This document shows positions 21,201 to 31,143 of a stretch of 64,000 nt of DNA, piece after piece (positions within the stretch are counted from its first letter, which is position 1; each line of letters opens with the position of its first letter). Both the position numbers and the translations under genes were made by a program. The DNA lies in assembly GCF_963422355.1 (NCBI RefSeq), contig NC_085092.1, positions 2,163,166 to 2,227,165 on the forward strand, read 5' to 3'. A model generated the notes under the pieces. That model ran no database searches. It worked only from the letters and a program-made list of their open reading frames with translations, and was not told the origin of the DNA. The DNA is from Corticium candelabrum. Lineage: Eukaryota > Porifera > Homoscleromorpha > Homosclerophorida > Plakinidae.

Positions 21201-21419
21201 CATTTGTCACACACTGCCAAGAGAGTTCTAATTTCCCTTGGACAAGAAAACAAAGCTGTTGAGTAGCTAATTTCAAACCTACACAATTTAGCTGCTGGAG
21301 ACTAAACCTAGAAGCAACCATTCTTGTATGCAATGTAATTCCAAACACTGACAGTCTGTCAGAAGAGTTCGAATTTAGTAGTTCAGCACAGCAAACACAC
21401 ATAAAAACAATAAACAAAC

Positions 21420-21490
21420 CTTCAGAATAAACTTTATGACTTGGTTTTTTCACATCTGTCAATATTACACTATCCCGTCCATATTTCTCT
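21420..21490 (-). CDS. TDH: L-threonine 3-dehydrogenase, upstream exon
   Basis: This 71-nt exon follows an acceptor (GTTGCAG) and ends before the donor GTTTGT. It reads EKYGRDSVILTDVKKPSHKV, the second strand and loop of the NAD-binding Rossmann fold in this enzyme. It enters in phase 2 and leaves in phase 1, and it joins in frame to the exon starting at 15126. The glycine-rich first-exon motif (GGLGQLG type) was searched for by eye upstream and not found. The intron to the next exon is 6.3 kb and contains the Ngaro element. Confidence 0.8.
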
Positions 21491-22055
21491 CTGCAACACA
21501 TTAGAACAAGCTTACATGTAGCCTGTTTCTATAAACATATTCCTAAAAGACTCAAATGCCCTTTCTCCTTGACAATTGTCACTATGACTGTTCAGTAAGT
21601 TAATTCAGACATACATACATAGACACACAGTATGCAAGTGTCCATGTAAACTTGAAATACATTAGTAGCTTACACATGGAAATCTTATACTAAGTCTGAA
21701 TTTCAAGATACACCCATGCACAATTTGACTAAATGACTCATCACTTAAGACTCATGCACACAAATTCTACCTGATGACATGAGGGAACCACAATGTAACG
21801 GTTAGAGTTTGCATGATGGTGTAATACATTTTCTGGAGGTCATAGTATTAAGTGCTGTAATACATTTCCTGGAGGTCATAGCATTAATTAAGTGCAAACG
21901 TTTTTTATACCAATCAGAAAAACATTTTAATACAGTACAACCTGTTGTGTGCATGCAATGACCCAACCAAATTGTACACAAACTTGAAATAATGCATCAA
22001 TTCCTCTCATGTGTGTATGATTACGAACCCCACACATATTTAAATTTTGTACAAA

Positions 22056-22102
22056 TTGTTCACATTAAATTGTACAAATTTTGTACAATTTAATGTGAAC
22101 AA
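22056..22102. repeat. Perfect 23-bp palindrome, 1-nt loop
   Basis: Arm 22056-22078 (TTGTTCACATTAAATTGTAC plus AAA) is the exact inverse of 22080-22102. This is a potential cruciform. It could be a collapsed TIR element or a hairpin RNA source. Confidence 0.85.
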
Positions 22103-22700
22103 ATTCCAATGCCCAGTGTACTCAGCATGCAAGTACATAATTAATCAAAGAGGTCTAAACCTAATCACCATTTATGCATCCAAGTATGCAACCTTTTTCA
22201 GCACCAAAGTCAGGATACGTTGCTTTGTACAAATTGACTTATAGGACCTAAACCTATTAAGCCTTGTTCATATGTTCGGCATCACACCGTGCCCTTGAAG
22301 TTAAGTACAGTAGCAGTAGAAGAAGTAGTGGTGTCCTACCACACTTTCATCCAATCATAGACAACATCTGCCACCCAAACAATACGAACAAGCAGCTGAT
22401 CAAGTCGATGCTATACCTTTGTGTTAACCTGTTGATATGTTGACAACACCAAACCAACAGTACAGGAAAAAGAAATTGTTGTCTATCTATAGTAAAGTAA
22501 GAATGAACAGGTGCTTAAGCTTCAGACAGCATGTTAAGATAACGTGCAATATCTCAAATATTAATGACTTCTCTATAGGTTAGAGGCAGCAGGGACCACT
22601 AAGCTCAGCCTCAGTAAGGGCATTGTGAACTAGGCTTTAAGATTGATTTATAATATTGACATCAACATGATGTCATCGATGTTAATGTTACATCTGACCA

Positions 22701-22758
22701 TAATGTCAACATCAATATGCCAACATCACTGACGTCAGCGTTATGATGTTGACATTAA
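22701..22758. repeat. 14-bp inverted repeat
   Basis: TAATGTCAACATCA and its inverse TGATGTTGACATTA flank about 30 bp. Related words (GACATCAACATGATGTC, GATGTTAATGTTACATC) lie just upstream, so this is probably a degenerate small TIR element. Confidence 0.55.
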
Positions 22759-23830
22759 TGATTCCAGCATTCAGCAACCTGAAGTACTAAATGCCAACCA
22801 CGAGCATGTGGGCATTCTCAACCAATCAGTAGCACATACCCAGAATCAAGGTAAGCATATCCAGGACAGGGGCATACTATGCCATGAGCTACAGCCCTCT
22901 CAGATTTGTGGACGTTTCACTTTTGAAATCTACTAGCAGCTAGTATTTTGTGTTTGGACAAACTTCTAGTGTGTGCAGTGCACATACCCAACAGTCTAGT
23001 CAAAACGCAGCATGTTCTCAAGAGTCTGGATGTTGAGGCTAGAGTATACTCTGATCTCTGATCTCATATGGATGTGCTAAGCATTAATTTTTGTAACCAA
23101 AATACAGTGTCACTGAGCGTATTGTTCTTGCCCTTTTTTGTCTCATCGACAACCCGAAGTCTAAGTACTTGACAATACTCCCAGTAAGGTTCATGGCCAG
23201 TACATGGAGCAACGTCACCACAATATTCTAGTAAATTCAGTAGGTTTAGTTGTTTACTTCATTAAATTGCAACCAACAATCTCTATGCTTTGTGCTACTC
23301 TGTGACAACTTTTTGTCTTTCAGTCACGTTTATATATCTGCAGCTTAGTAGATAAGCCAGTTAAGGAGCGTAGCGTGGTTGTACAATTTGTGAATTTTAA
23401 ATACGTAATTAATCAAATATCAGAATACCAAGGCTTCACTGTGAGTCACATGTCCATGCAATATGAATTTGAATATAGTAAATTTGTAATATGAATTTAA
23501 TTAATTAATCAGCCAGTAACGCTCATAACATCTCCATTCAATTTCTTGTATAGTATGAAGTAAATATATACAGTATTAGCTAAACACAAGCATACAGTCT
23601 ACCTACCTACCAATAGCAAAAAGCATTATGAATGCTTGTATGCAGATGTTTGCCTCGTCTTGTCTTTCGTCAATTCTTCCAGGGGACATGCATACACTAG
23701 TCAGTCTTATGTTCATCAAACTACATCTTTCAACGAGGTGTTTGCACATGCAGGAACATAGCTAACAATATGTATACTATAGGTCTGGGTATACATGTAT
23801 GTATATGTAGTGTGTGAATAAGTACAAATG

Positions 23831-23872
23831 CAGCGGCGGATCCAGGGTGCCTGGGGTGCCTAGGCACCACCT
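23831..23872. mobile_element. Solo hAT-like terminus
   Basis: CAGCGGCGGATCCAGGGTGC resembles common hAT ends (CAGxGGCGGATCCAG). No partner end or coding region was found nearby. Confidence 0.45.
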
Positions 23873-24949
23873 TTTGTCAAGTCGTGAGTAAGAACCAAAG
23901 CGGTAAGTTCTGGTAAGAATCTTTCTTACTTAACCTAGTTAGAAAACTGTTGTGCTGAACAGCAAACTGAGACAACAACGATTTCTATGGAACCTATCAA
24001 ACAACGTGACAAAAATTATGTTCCTGACATTCTTACTCTAGTAAAGATCGTTTGTAACCAGTTGCTCCTATAGGCCCGTTAGCCCAGTATCAGTGACCTA
24101 AAATCTTAACATCTTAAAACTTACCTAAAGTCTACAATGGGCCAAAGAAGACTTAATGGACTTGCACTACATGCACTTAAACTATAAAACTGACATCGAT
24201 TATGATGCAACCTTGAATACATTTGTTAGCAAACAACTTCTCAGAATGTCTTCTTTCAACATACTAGACATAATTAATCACGTATGTCTCATGTTCCTCA
24301 TGAGTACACATATAATATACCATGATACTACGTTGCAGATATTAAATTCATCTGGTAATGAAACATTAATGTATACTATGGTAATCACCCACATTTAGTG
24401 AAACTTTGCTAAATTCTCCAAGCATTTTAGTTGGCACCATCCTTTTTCTAGTCTGGATTCATCGCTGATTGAACGAATCAGTCAATTGAAGCCAATAAAA
24501 AGTGGGTGTCTCCTGTAGCATCATAAAATCTAGTCCCCCAATCCTAGAGATCATGTTATGCCCTGGCCAGATTTGATGTTGTACGATATATGGGACCACT
24601 ACATAAGCAGTGGGGATAGAGTTCTGTATTCTATACAGAAATTTTTGAAACATGACTGTTTGTATAATAAGAGGTTGGTGTAGTCAATTCGCAGTTCAAA
24701 ACAAGTTAGAGAAGAGTCAATACAATTGATGAATTCGTAGAGAAGTTCTGTATAAGTGGATATATCATAGGATGATTTCAAGTAGCATACACATATTGTC
24801 TCACAATGCGATAAGCAAATGAACATACGTTGCTCCCCTTTGTATATTTGTGATTGCAAATAATTATTAATGTATTGGATTCGTCAATCAATCCCAAAAT
24901 ACGCTTCATTCTGCTGCAAATTTAAGCCCCCCACTTTAGAAAGCCATGG

Positions 24950-27900
24950 TATGCCTCTGTAGAGGTAGTAGCTGTGAAATTGTCATCTCTTTGGCAAATT
25001 CTGTACAAAGTTACTATCCCGATCATGCATTTGCAGTTCTTGCAACAGTTGGTAAATTGCTTTCCTGCCAATATTGTTGAGAGTGCCACAGCAGCATAAA
25101 ACAGAAGACAGTGGAAGAGGAAACATCGGAATGACGAGCCATGTCTGAATCGCAATTACAAATTCATGCGAAGGAATGGTGAGGCCTAGATTGGGGTTGG
25201 GTAATGCCCGCAACCAAGCCACCGCATGGGTCTCAGACGAGCTTTATCTCTTAATTAAACTTCCATTTTTCATCAAGAAGTTGAAAACATTGTAATGTAT
25301 CTGTTTCTGAATATTCTGCTGAGAAGCTGTCTTGAGATCTAAAGTGAAAATTGCAGGTAATTTCTCTCCAAGAATACTGTACGCTTCACTTTTGCCTTAA
25401 ACTTGAAAATCAGAACAAAATACCTCTTCAGCAAATTCGGTGTTCAAATTGCCTGCCTTTCTTAAAAGACTCTGAATCAACTTTTGGGTGGTATTGCAAC
25501 ATCCTATGAAAGCAGCCGCTGATGAGGTTAGTATTTCTCTGAGACTAAGACCTCCTGTGCAAACTGGTAATGTCACTTGGAGCCATGCGGAATCTGGAGT
25601 GGAGGAGCAAGTGATTAGTTCAAGAGAATGTCTCAAACCTCTGTCAAAACAAGAAACTCACTGTCTGTCAGACAAATCGCTACAGTCCGCAAAAGGTGAT
25701 TGACCTTACAAACACTCAAGCAACTGCGCAAAAGACGTAATTTAACTTGGGGGTCGTCTATGTTGTTGAGATGTGATTGAATATTGATGGCTTTGTCTAT
25801 CTGCTTAGCGACCATATTTTGAAAGAAAATACCCGACTTTTAGACTGGTGAACCAAGCAATTCCAATCCATCCATAAGCCTATGAATTTCAGTAGAAAAT
25901 TGAGGAAACGTATTGTTGCCTGATGGCCAATAAATCTCGCATTTATCCAGATTGATGTGAAGACCGAATTGGGGACCTTTTGCTAAGTACTATTCTAATA
26001 GAGAAGAGATGCAATCTCGATCAACAACAAATGAGCCATCACCCAGGTACCAGAGTTGCAGATCTATGCCAGGGACATTGCTGATGTTGTCCAGAAATTC
26101 TCGTACAGTCAAACCTCGCTAAAGTCTGTCTCAGCTAACTTCAACCCCAGAAGCAACTTGTGGGAGGGAATTTTGTACCTAGATTAGGACATAGTACACT
26201 GAGAGCGTTATCAGTTTACCGTGCCAATAGCATGACTGCATTTCTACAGACTACATGGAAGTAGAAACCACCACCACATTGACTACATGACACACTGATG
26301 GTCTAGGGTCAAAGAATTGCAGATATTTTACTCTGTAGAAGAATGTTTGTCCAAGCTTTTGACCCATTTAGACTATTATCAATAACATTACCAGCTAGGT
26401 TTACAGTTGTTACCCCCTCAGATAGCTAAACATTTCAAAGTGTTATTACCTCTAATTATATACGGACTGTCCATTGGTCAGCTCCTTGATGCAATAATTA
26501 ATATACAGGAAATTACCAGGATATCTATCTGACAAGAATGGCACCCCAACGAGAGCTTCAAAATGATGTCAGTAGCACGTTGCTGCGGCTTTCCTAATGA
26601 GAGTTATTGCAATTTTTCTAGGGTTGAAGTTAGCTGGAACAGACTTTAATCCAAATTACCTTTGGCGCCCTCCCTGCCTTGCACACCCAGATCCTATTGG
26701 GCAGCCTGATCCGGGTTGCAGTAATCTAGTTTTCAGCAAACGCGCGTATCTGACTATTTGAAATCTTGACTGTCACATTATTTAGAAGTACATGTAGTCG
26801 TTGCAGCTGTGTCCTTTACCACAAACATGACATATGTGTAGAGATACATTCATGCGCCAGAGATCTGGGTGTTCGAGGCAAGGTCTGGACCTCCGAAGGC
26901 TACACGTTTTTAATCCAAACAACTTCACTAATCTGGACAGGGCTTGGCATGGGGCTGTTCGGATTAGCGACGTTTGACTGTAATACCATGGAAAATAGCA
27001 TTGGACCTAGTGAGTCTCCTTATTGAGCACCAGCAGTTGATAGGAGGCAATGTTTGCCGAACCGAAGTTCTCCTGGTGAACTATAGCACCACTGCACCCA
27101 TGCAAATAACTCTGGAAATTCTTCACGTAATCATGGGAGAATTTTTCACGGTGACATTCATTAAATGCATTCCGCATAACAAATTGAAACAGCATAGATT
27201 TTCCCTCGTGCTATTGGTAGTGATGTAAGACTTCAAAGTGTGAATAGCGGCCTCCAATCCACCACTTACCCCTACTCCAACTTGACCATAAGGTAAGAAT
27301 ACTTCTTGTAAACAAGGTTTGACTGCTGTACAGCAGATCCGACTGACTAGACGTCTAATCACTTCTCCAACTGCAATCGGACGTATCCCTCCAGATTTCT
27401 TATTCAAGGCAGTCAGTGGTGCACATGACAGCCAAAGAGAAAGGCATTACATCCACTTTCCCTGATAGTAACAGTGAAACAGAACGTGTAAGATTATCTA
27501 AACATGCCTGTGCATCTGATGTACTTGACTTCTAATGGCATCCAAAAGATGCTGTGCTCGCAACTGAGAAAAGCCTAGCCTGGTCTGGATCCTGCTAGAA
27601 ATGCTTCCATTGCAGATAGAACAGCTTGACTATCCACGATGAGTGGAAATGCAATTTCATCAGACCTGTCTGGTAGGAATGATGTGAGTGATGAGTCTCT
27701 AACTCCAAAAGAGCAATTGGATCATCTCAAGAAGTGCATCCCATGGACCCAGTGTTTTCAATGTATCTCCAAAACGACCTTCTCTTGCAAGCTGAAGTGA
27801 GCGACAAGCATTGAAAGAAGTAGGACTGTCTGATGTCCTATGTATATCTGATCTATTACTCTCCACTTTGGCTTCTTTACATAAAGCTAACAAGTCTCCT

Positions 27901-28370
27901 TGCTGCTAGCGTTCGAAGGTGTAAAAGACAACGTCTCCTTCACCACATAGTATTTCTTCTTGCCACAACTAGGTGTACATAGCACAGCTTTTGGAAACAT
28001 GTGGAGACAAACAAATCCCCATAAACCATCCTTACATGCATGCTGTAGTTCTTTAGCAAGAATCTGAGCCAACGGTCTTACAGATTTTGGTATGTGAAGC
28101 AGTTTGTACAGAAAGAGTTGAAATTTCATTCACAGTAGCATAAAAGCAATGTGATTCATCGCCTGCTGGTCTCGAAAGAGAAGCTGCAATCCCTTCTCAC
28201 ACTGTGTACACGCCAGATATATCTGAAAGATTCCATTTTCCATTGACAAGATCATCCACTACTTCTTCAACTTGTTCCATGACTACTGGCAAATTGCTAA
28301 TTGAAGAAGTGTCTTGGTGTAAACATTCTTTTGATAACTCGTTCTGTAAGTCCAAAGAATTAAAGTAAAG
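24950..28370 (-). pseudogene. Decayed reverse-transcriptase element (minus strand)
   Basis: Reading from high to low coordinates: a gag/N-terminal region at about 27700-28370 (FNACRSLQLAREGRFGDTLK, 27720-27830), then RT fingers and palm (GGIRPIAVGEVIRRL, about 27350-27400), PYGQVGVGVSGGLEA (27260-27300), GDSLGPMLFSMVL (about 26980-27020), the active-site area YLGDGSFVV (about 26035-26060), GLHINLDKCEIYWPSG (about 25910-25960), and a C-terminal domain including LRALPNPNLGLTIP and SHEFVIAI (about 25150-25220). Stops and shifts are frequent. The RT type is the non-LTR-like class common in invertebrate genomes; the clade is not resolved. The catalytic YxDD box reads YLGD. Confidence 0.72.
26106..26653. 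mobile_element. Pogo/Tc1-like MITE inserted in the RT pseudogene
   Basis: The left end CAGTCAAACCTCGCTAAAGT, preceded by TA, is typical of pogo/Tigger-type elements. The inverse subterminal sequence (GGGTTGAAGTTAGCTGGAAC then AGACTTTA) occurs at about 26620-26653, where the terminal part is truncated. No coding capacity. It interrupts the RT region between GDSLGPMLF and YLGDGSF. Confidence 0.68.
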
Positions 28371-28893
28371 CCTGATTCACATTGAGCACGTAACGTAACT
28401 TAACATAAGGTGACCTTACGTTATGAAAGATCATTCACACTGGCAAATTTTGTTGTCATAACTTATTGTATTGATTGTGGTAACATAACGTAAGATGTTG
28501 AGATGGATTCAATTTTTCCCGGTTGACGTAAGGAATTATCCAATCGTCGAGCAGTACGTGGGTGTCTCTCCTGAGCATGCGCATTTTCACAGCATTGACT
28601 AGAGCGTGGTATTCCCCACAGCCTGCCTGCGTGGAAAATCTTTCTAATCCACATTCTCTTTCCTTGTACTTTTCTCCTTTGACTCCGAGACAGAAGAAGC
28701 TGTAAGATATGACGTTTCCTCTGCTTTGTGATGGAAGCTTTTAAACGTGACATCATGTGAGGGACACTGAACGTATGCAAAGAGCTCAATGTGAATGCTA
28801 TATAATGTCATGTTACGTTACGCTACGTTACATACATTGCCCTACATTGACAAAATACGTTACTTACTACATTAATTGCTCGTGTGAATCAGG
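28371..28893. mobile_element. TIR element with AGCCTGATTCACA ends
   Basis: The left AGCCTGATTCACATTGAGCA and the right inverse (GTGTGAATCAGGCT) bound about 525 bp. The subterminal regions are rich in ACGTAACGTTACG words. Flanking triplets are TAA and CAA, so any duplication is imperfect. It separates a 77-codon minus-strand frame (28895-29128) from the rest of the retroelement. The coordinates are approximate by a few bases. Confidence 0.7.
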
Positions 28894-28894
28894 C

Positions 28895-29128
28895 TCAAGT
28901 ATCGGGGAAAATTGTGGTTGTTTTCAAAGTTACATATTTGATCTTAGGAACAAAGAACTTCTCTTTGTTGCTTGACGGTAACATCCCCTTTCTGTTGGAT
29001 CTTGCTCCTGATGTGCTCACTTCTTCATCAACTGTTGGCTCACTTACTATTGATTCTTCGTTCTCACGGGTCTCTTGCACCGACTGCGTGATTTCCTTCA
29101 TCAATTTTAAATGTCTTTGTGGGTTCAA
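28895..29128 (-). pseudogene. N-terminal ORF fragment beside a PBS-like site
   Basis: A 77-codon minus-strand frame rich in Glu, Thr and Ser (ETRENEESIVSEPTVDEEVS) directly follows the tRNA-Leu-like site at 29121-29146. It could be the start of a retroelement ORF, cut off by the TIR element at 28371-28893. No domain is recognised. Confidence 0.35.
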
Positions 29129-29146
29129 ATCCCACTCCTGACACCA
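29121..29146 (-). promoter_or_regulatory. Possible retroelement primer-binding site (tRNA-Leu 3-prime end)
   Basis: The plus strand reads GGGTTCAAATCCCACTCCTG then ACACCA. This matches the T-arm and acceptor end of a eukaryotic tRNA-Leu, including the post-transcriptional CCA. On the minus strand it gives TGGTGTCAGGAGTGGGAT directly after a CA, as expected at the junction of a 5-prime LTR and its primer-binding site. No A box or complete tRNA fold is present, so it is not a tRNA gene. Confidence 0.5.
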
Positions 29147-29219
29147 TGTACCATTGTAAATGACTTGATTGAATTAATACAACAGAGTATAACACAATAA
29201 GAAGCAACGCACTACCTAA

Positions 29220-30734
29220 AGCTCGGTTCACAATATGACGCTGACGACGACGATGATGCTAGCGTGAGCGTCATGTTGTGAACATGTCAACATCAACGAC
29301 AATCGTCGCAGCATTCGTCCAGCGTTCTTGATGCTGGAGTTGACTCGAGTTCAACTCTAGCGTCGATTCAGGAAGTGTACCAACGTAACCAGAAAACACG
29401 TGATTACTTTCTACAAATCAAAGAACAGTCCTATTAAATCCCGGATTTGGCATGGAGGGTCTAATTGATAGCGTGAGGAGTTATCCTTGTCTTTGGCGCG
29501 TGCATTTAAAAGAATATAAAGACCTGCCGCCTTCGTTAAAAAATTGGTCTGACCCACATTTGCCGTTGTTGAGATTCTCTAGCTCTACGCCTACAAATGA
29601 GAAGTAGAAGAATTACAAGTTCTTCGTCCACCTATGATACACACGTGGTGTCTGTGCATGCGCTCAACGCTCGAGTATCCAGACCGGTGCTGACCAACGT
29701 CTCATGACGCTCACGAAAAGATATTGTAAATGGTACAACCCACCGGCGTAGCGTGGTCCTCATGTTTGAGGGGCTAATAATTAGACCACAAACCGCCCAT
29801 TTCTCACATGCAAAGCCACGCCTATTTTCTACTTTTCTAGCTCGCAGTTTGTATACATCTACCTAAGTAAATATTATAAATTTCAGGTTACAAATAAACT
29901 GCGGGACTGAGTGCCGTTAGTGTGCGTATAAAGGAGTGGAAACACTGTTACAGTCCTTGCCAAAAATGTTTTCATGGCTCGCTGCGATGGTCAATTGCAA
30001 ATTAAACGGCATTTCGATGACAATAGAATCGAGAAGACCAATTCAGTGCAAACGACGTTGACCAATTTTAGTATTTCGTAATATAGCAGCAATATAGGTT
30101 AGCTAGTTAGCTAGCATAACCTGTGGAGAAAGTACCGTGGAGTGCAAGCAAATCAATACGTAAGGAAGCCGCAGGAGATTCCATTTTCTGGTCAATGGGG
30201 TTGTCGACCTTATCTAGACCTACTTAATTAAAAATAATTGATAGATAGGCCTCTGCATGCTTTTTTGATGCGTCTTCTTTGACTCTTCCGTTGCCAGATA
30301 GCGTAGTAAATGTCTCAATATCAAATGTCTATGCGCACTTTCCGTGTCCACGACTTCTCCACACTGGTTTTATCATACTGATGTGTATTGTCAAAGAGAT
30401 ATAGTCGATTAATGTGGTCGATTGTCAACATACTACTCTGAGATTGAGGGGACTGTCACTGTTTAGTAACTTAATATTGTAGTTTTACTTGAAGCGGAAT
30501 GACACACCCAAAATGTTGGAGGGCTATATGCTCCCCAGCCTGCTCCCCAGCCTGCTCCCCAGCCTACACCCGAGCCTACACCCGAGCCTACACCCGAGCC
30601 TACACCAGAGCCTACACCCCCACGCTACGCCGGTGTACAACGTCATCGTTAGCGTCAGTGTCAGCGTCAGTGTCAACGTCCAGCGTCATCGTCAGCGTCA
30701 ACGTCAACGTCAGCGTCGTATTGTGAACTAGGCC
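29220..30734. mobile_element. TIR element with AGCTCGGTTCACAATA-type ends
   Basis: The left AGCTCGGTTCACAATATGAC and the right inverse (GTATTGTGAACTAGGCC) are flanked by TAA (29217-29219 and 30735-30737). Both subterminal regions are runs of GACG/CGTC words, like the array at 6962-8131. The element is 1.5 kb with no transposase. It contains the 12-bp minisatellite at 30530-30630. Imperfect AGCAACGCA(A)CTA copies outside both ends may be coincidental. Confidence 0.7.
30530..30630. repeat. 12-bp minisatellite (CCTACACCCGAG units)
   Basis: About eight units of CCTACACCCGAG or CCTGCTCCCCAG are arranged in tandem. They translate to periodic Pro-Ser or Tyr-Thr patterns in chance ORFs. Confidence 0.85.
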
Positions 30735-30822
30735 TAAGCAACGCAACTATAATGAACTCAGTCAAATCCCACCAGTCAGTCTGAGTCATCACTGCTGAGT
30801 TCCCGTATCCCAACAAAGATCA

Positions 30823-31044
30823 ATGCGTGTTGTAACTTTGAAATGCAGTAGAAAAGCTTCTAGTACCTACCTCAAGCGAGTTGCTAACGCTGTTCCCAAC
30901 TGTCCCAATCCGCCTGACAGAGAAAGCACAACAGATAAAGTGATCATGACTGTACCAGCTTCAGAACTCATTTCGCTGTTAAAACGTCTTACCAGTAATA
31001 AGAGTCCTGGGTGGTTTGGCATAACTATGAACACAGTTCGTTAG
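30823..31044 (+). pseudogene. LINE-like RT N-terminal scrap
   Basis: The frame contains PASELISLLKRLTSNKSPG followed by WFGI. It resembles the start of non-LTR reverse transcriptase domains (S/T-x-x-E-x-x-x-x-L-x-x-L ... KSPGxDGI). No further RT motif follows before the kelch gene. It is a short remnant. Confidence 0.45.
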
Positions 31045-31143
31045 GTTCACACGCCCAATTACAGGTCGCAAATAGTTCATAGTCACAAAATTAGGCCCTT
31101 GTCCGGGAAAACAGTTCAGTAGCCCGGATGCTACTTGTTTCCG

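Larger units (their letters stand above)
21491..24440. other. Long stretch without recognised genes
   Basis: AT-rich, no convincing exon. It holds a strong palindrome (22056-22102), an inverted repeat (22701-22758) and a solo hAT-like terminus (23831). The first exons of TDH may lie here or further on but were not identified. Confidence 0.45.

Noticed and set aside
29121..29146. A tRNA-Leu gene
   Set aside because: Only the 3-prime end with encoded CCA is present; no A box, anticodon arm or acceptor partner upstream. Better explained as a primer-binding site or SINE scrap.
30489..30731. Pro/Ser-repeat protein ORFs near 30.5 kb
   Set aside because: Produced by the 12-bp minisatellite and the CGTC-rich end of the TIR element.
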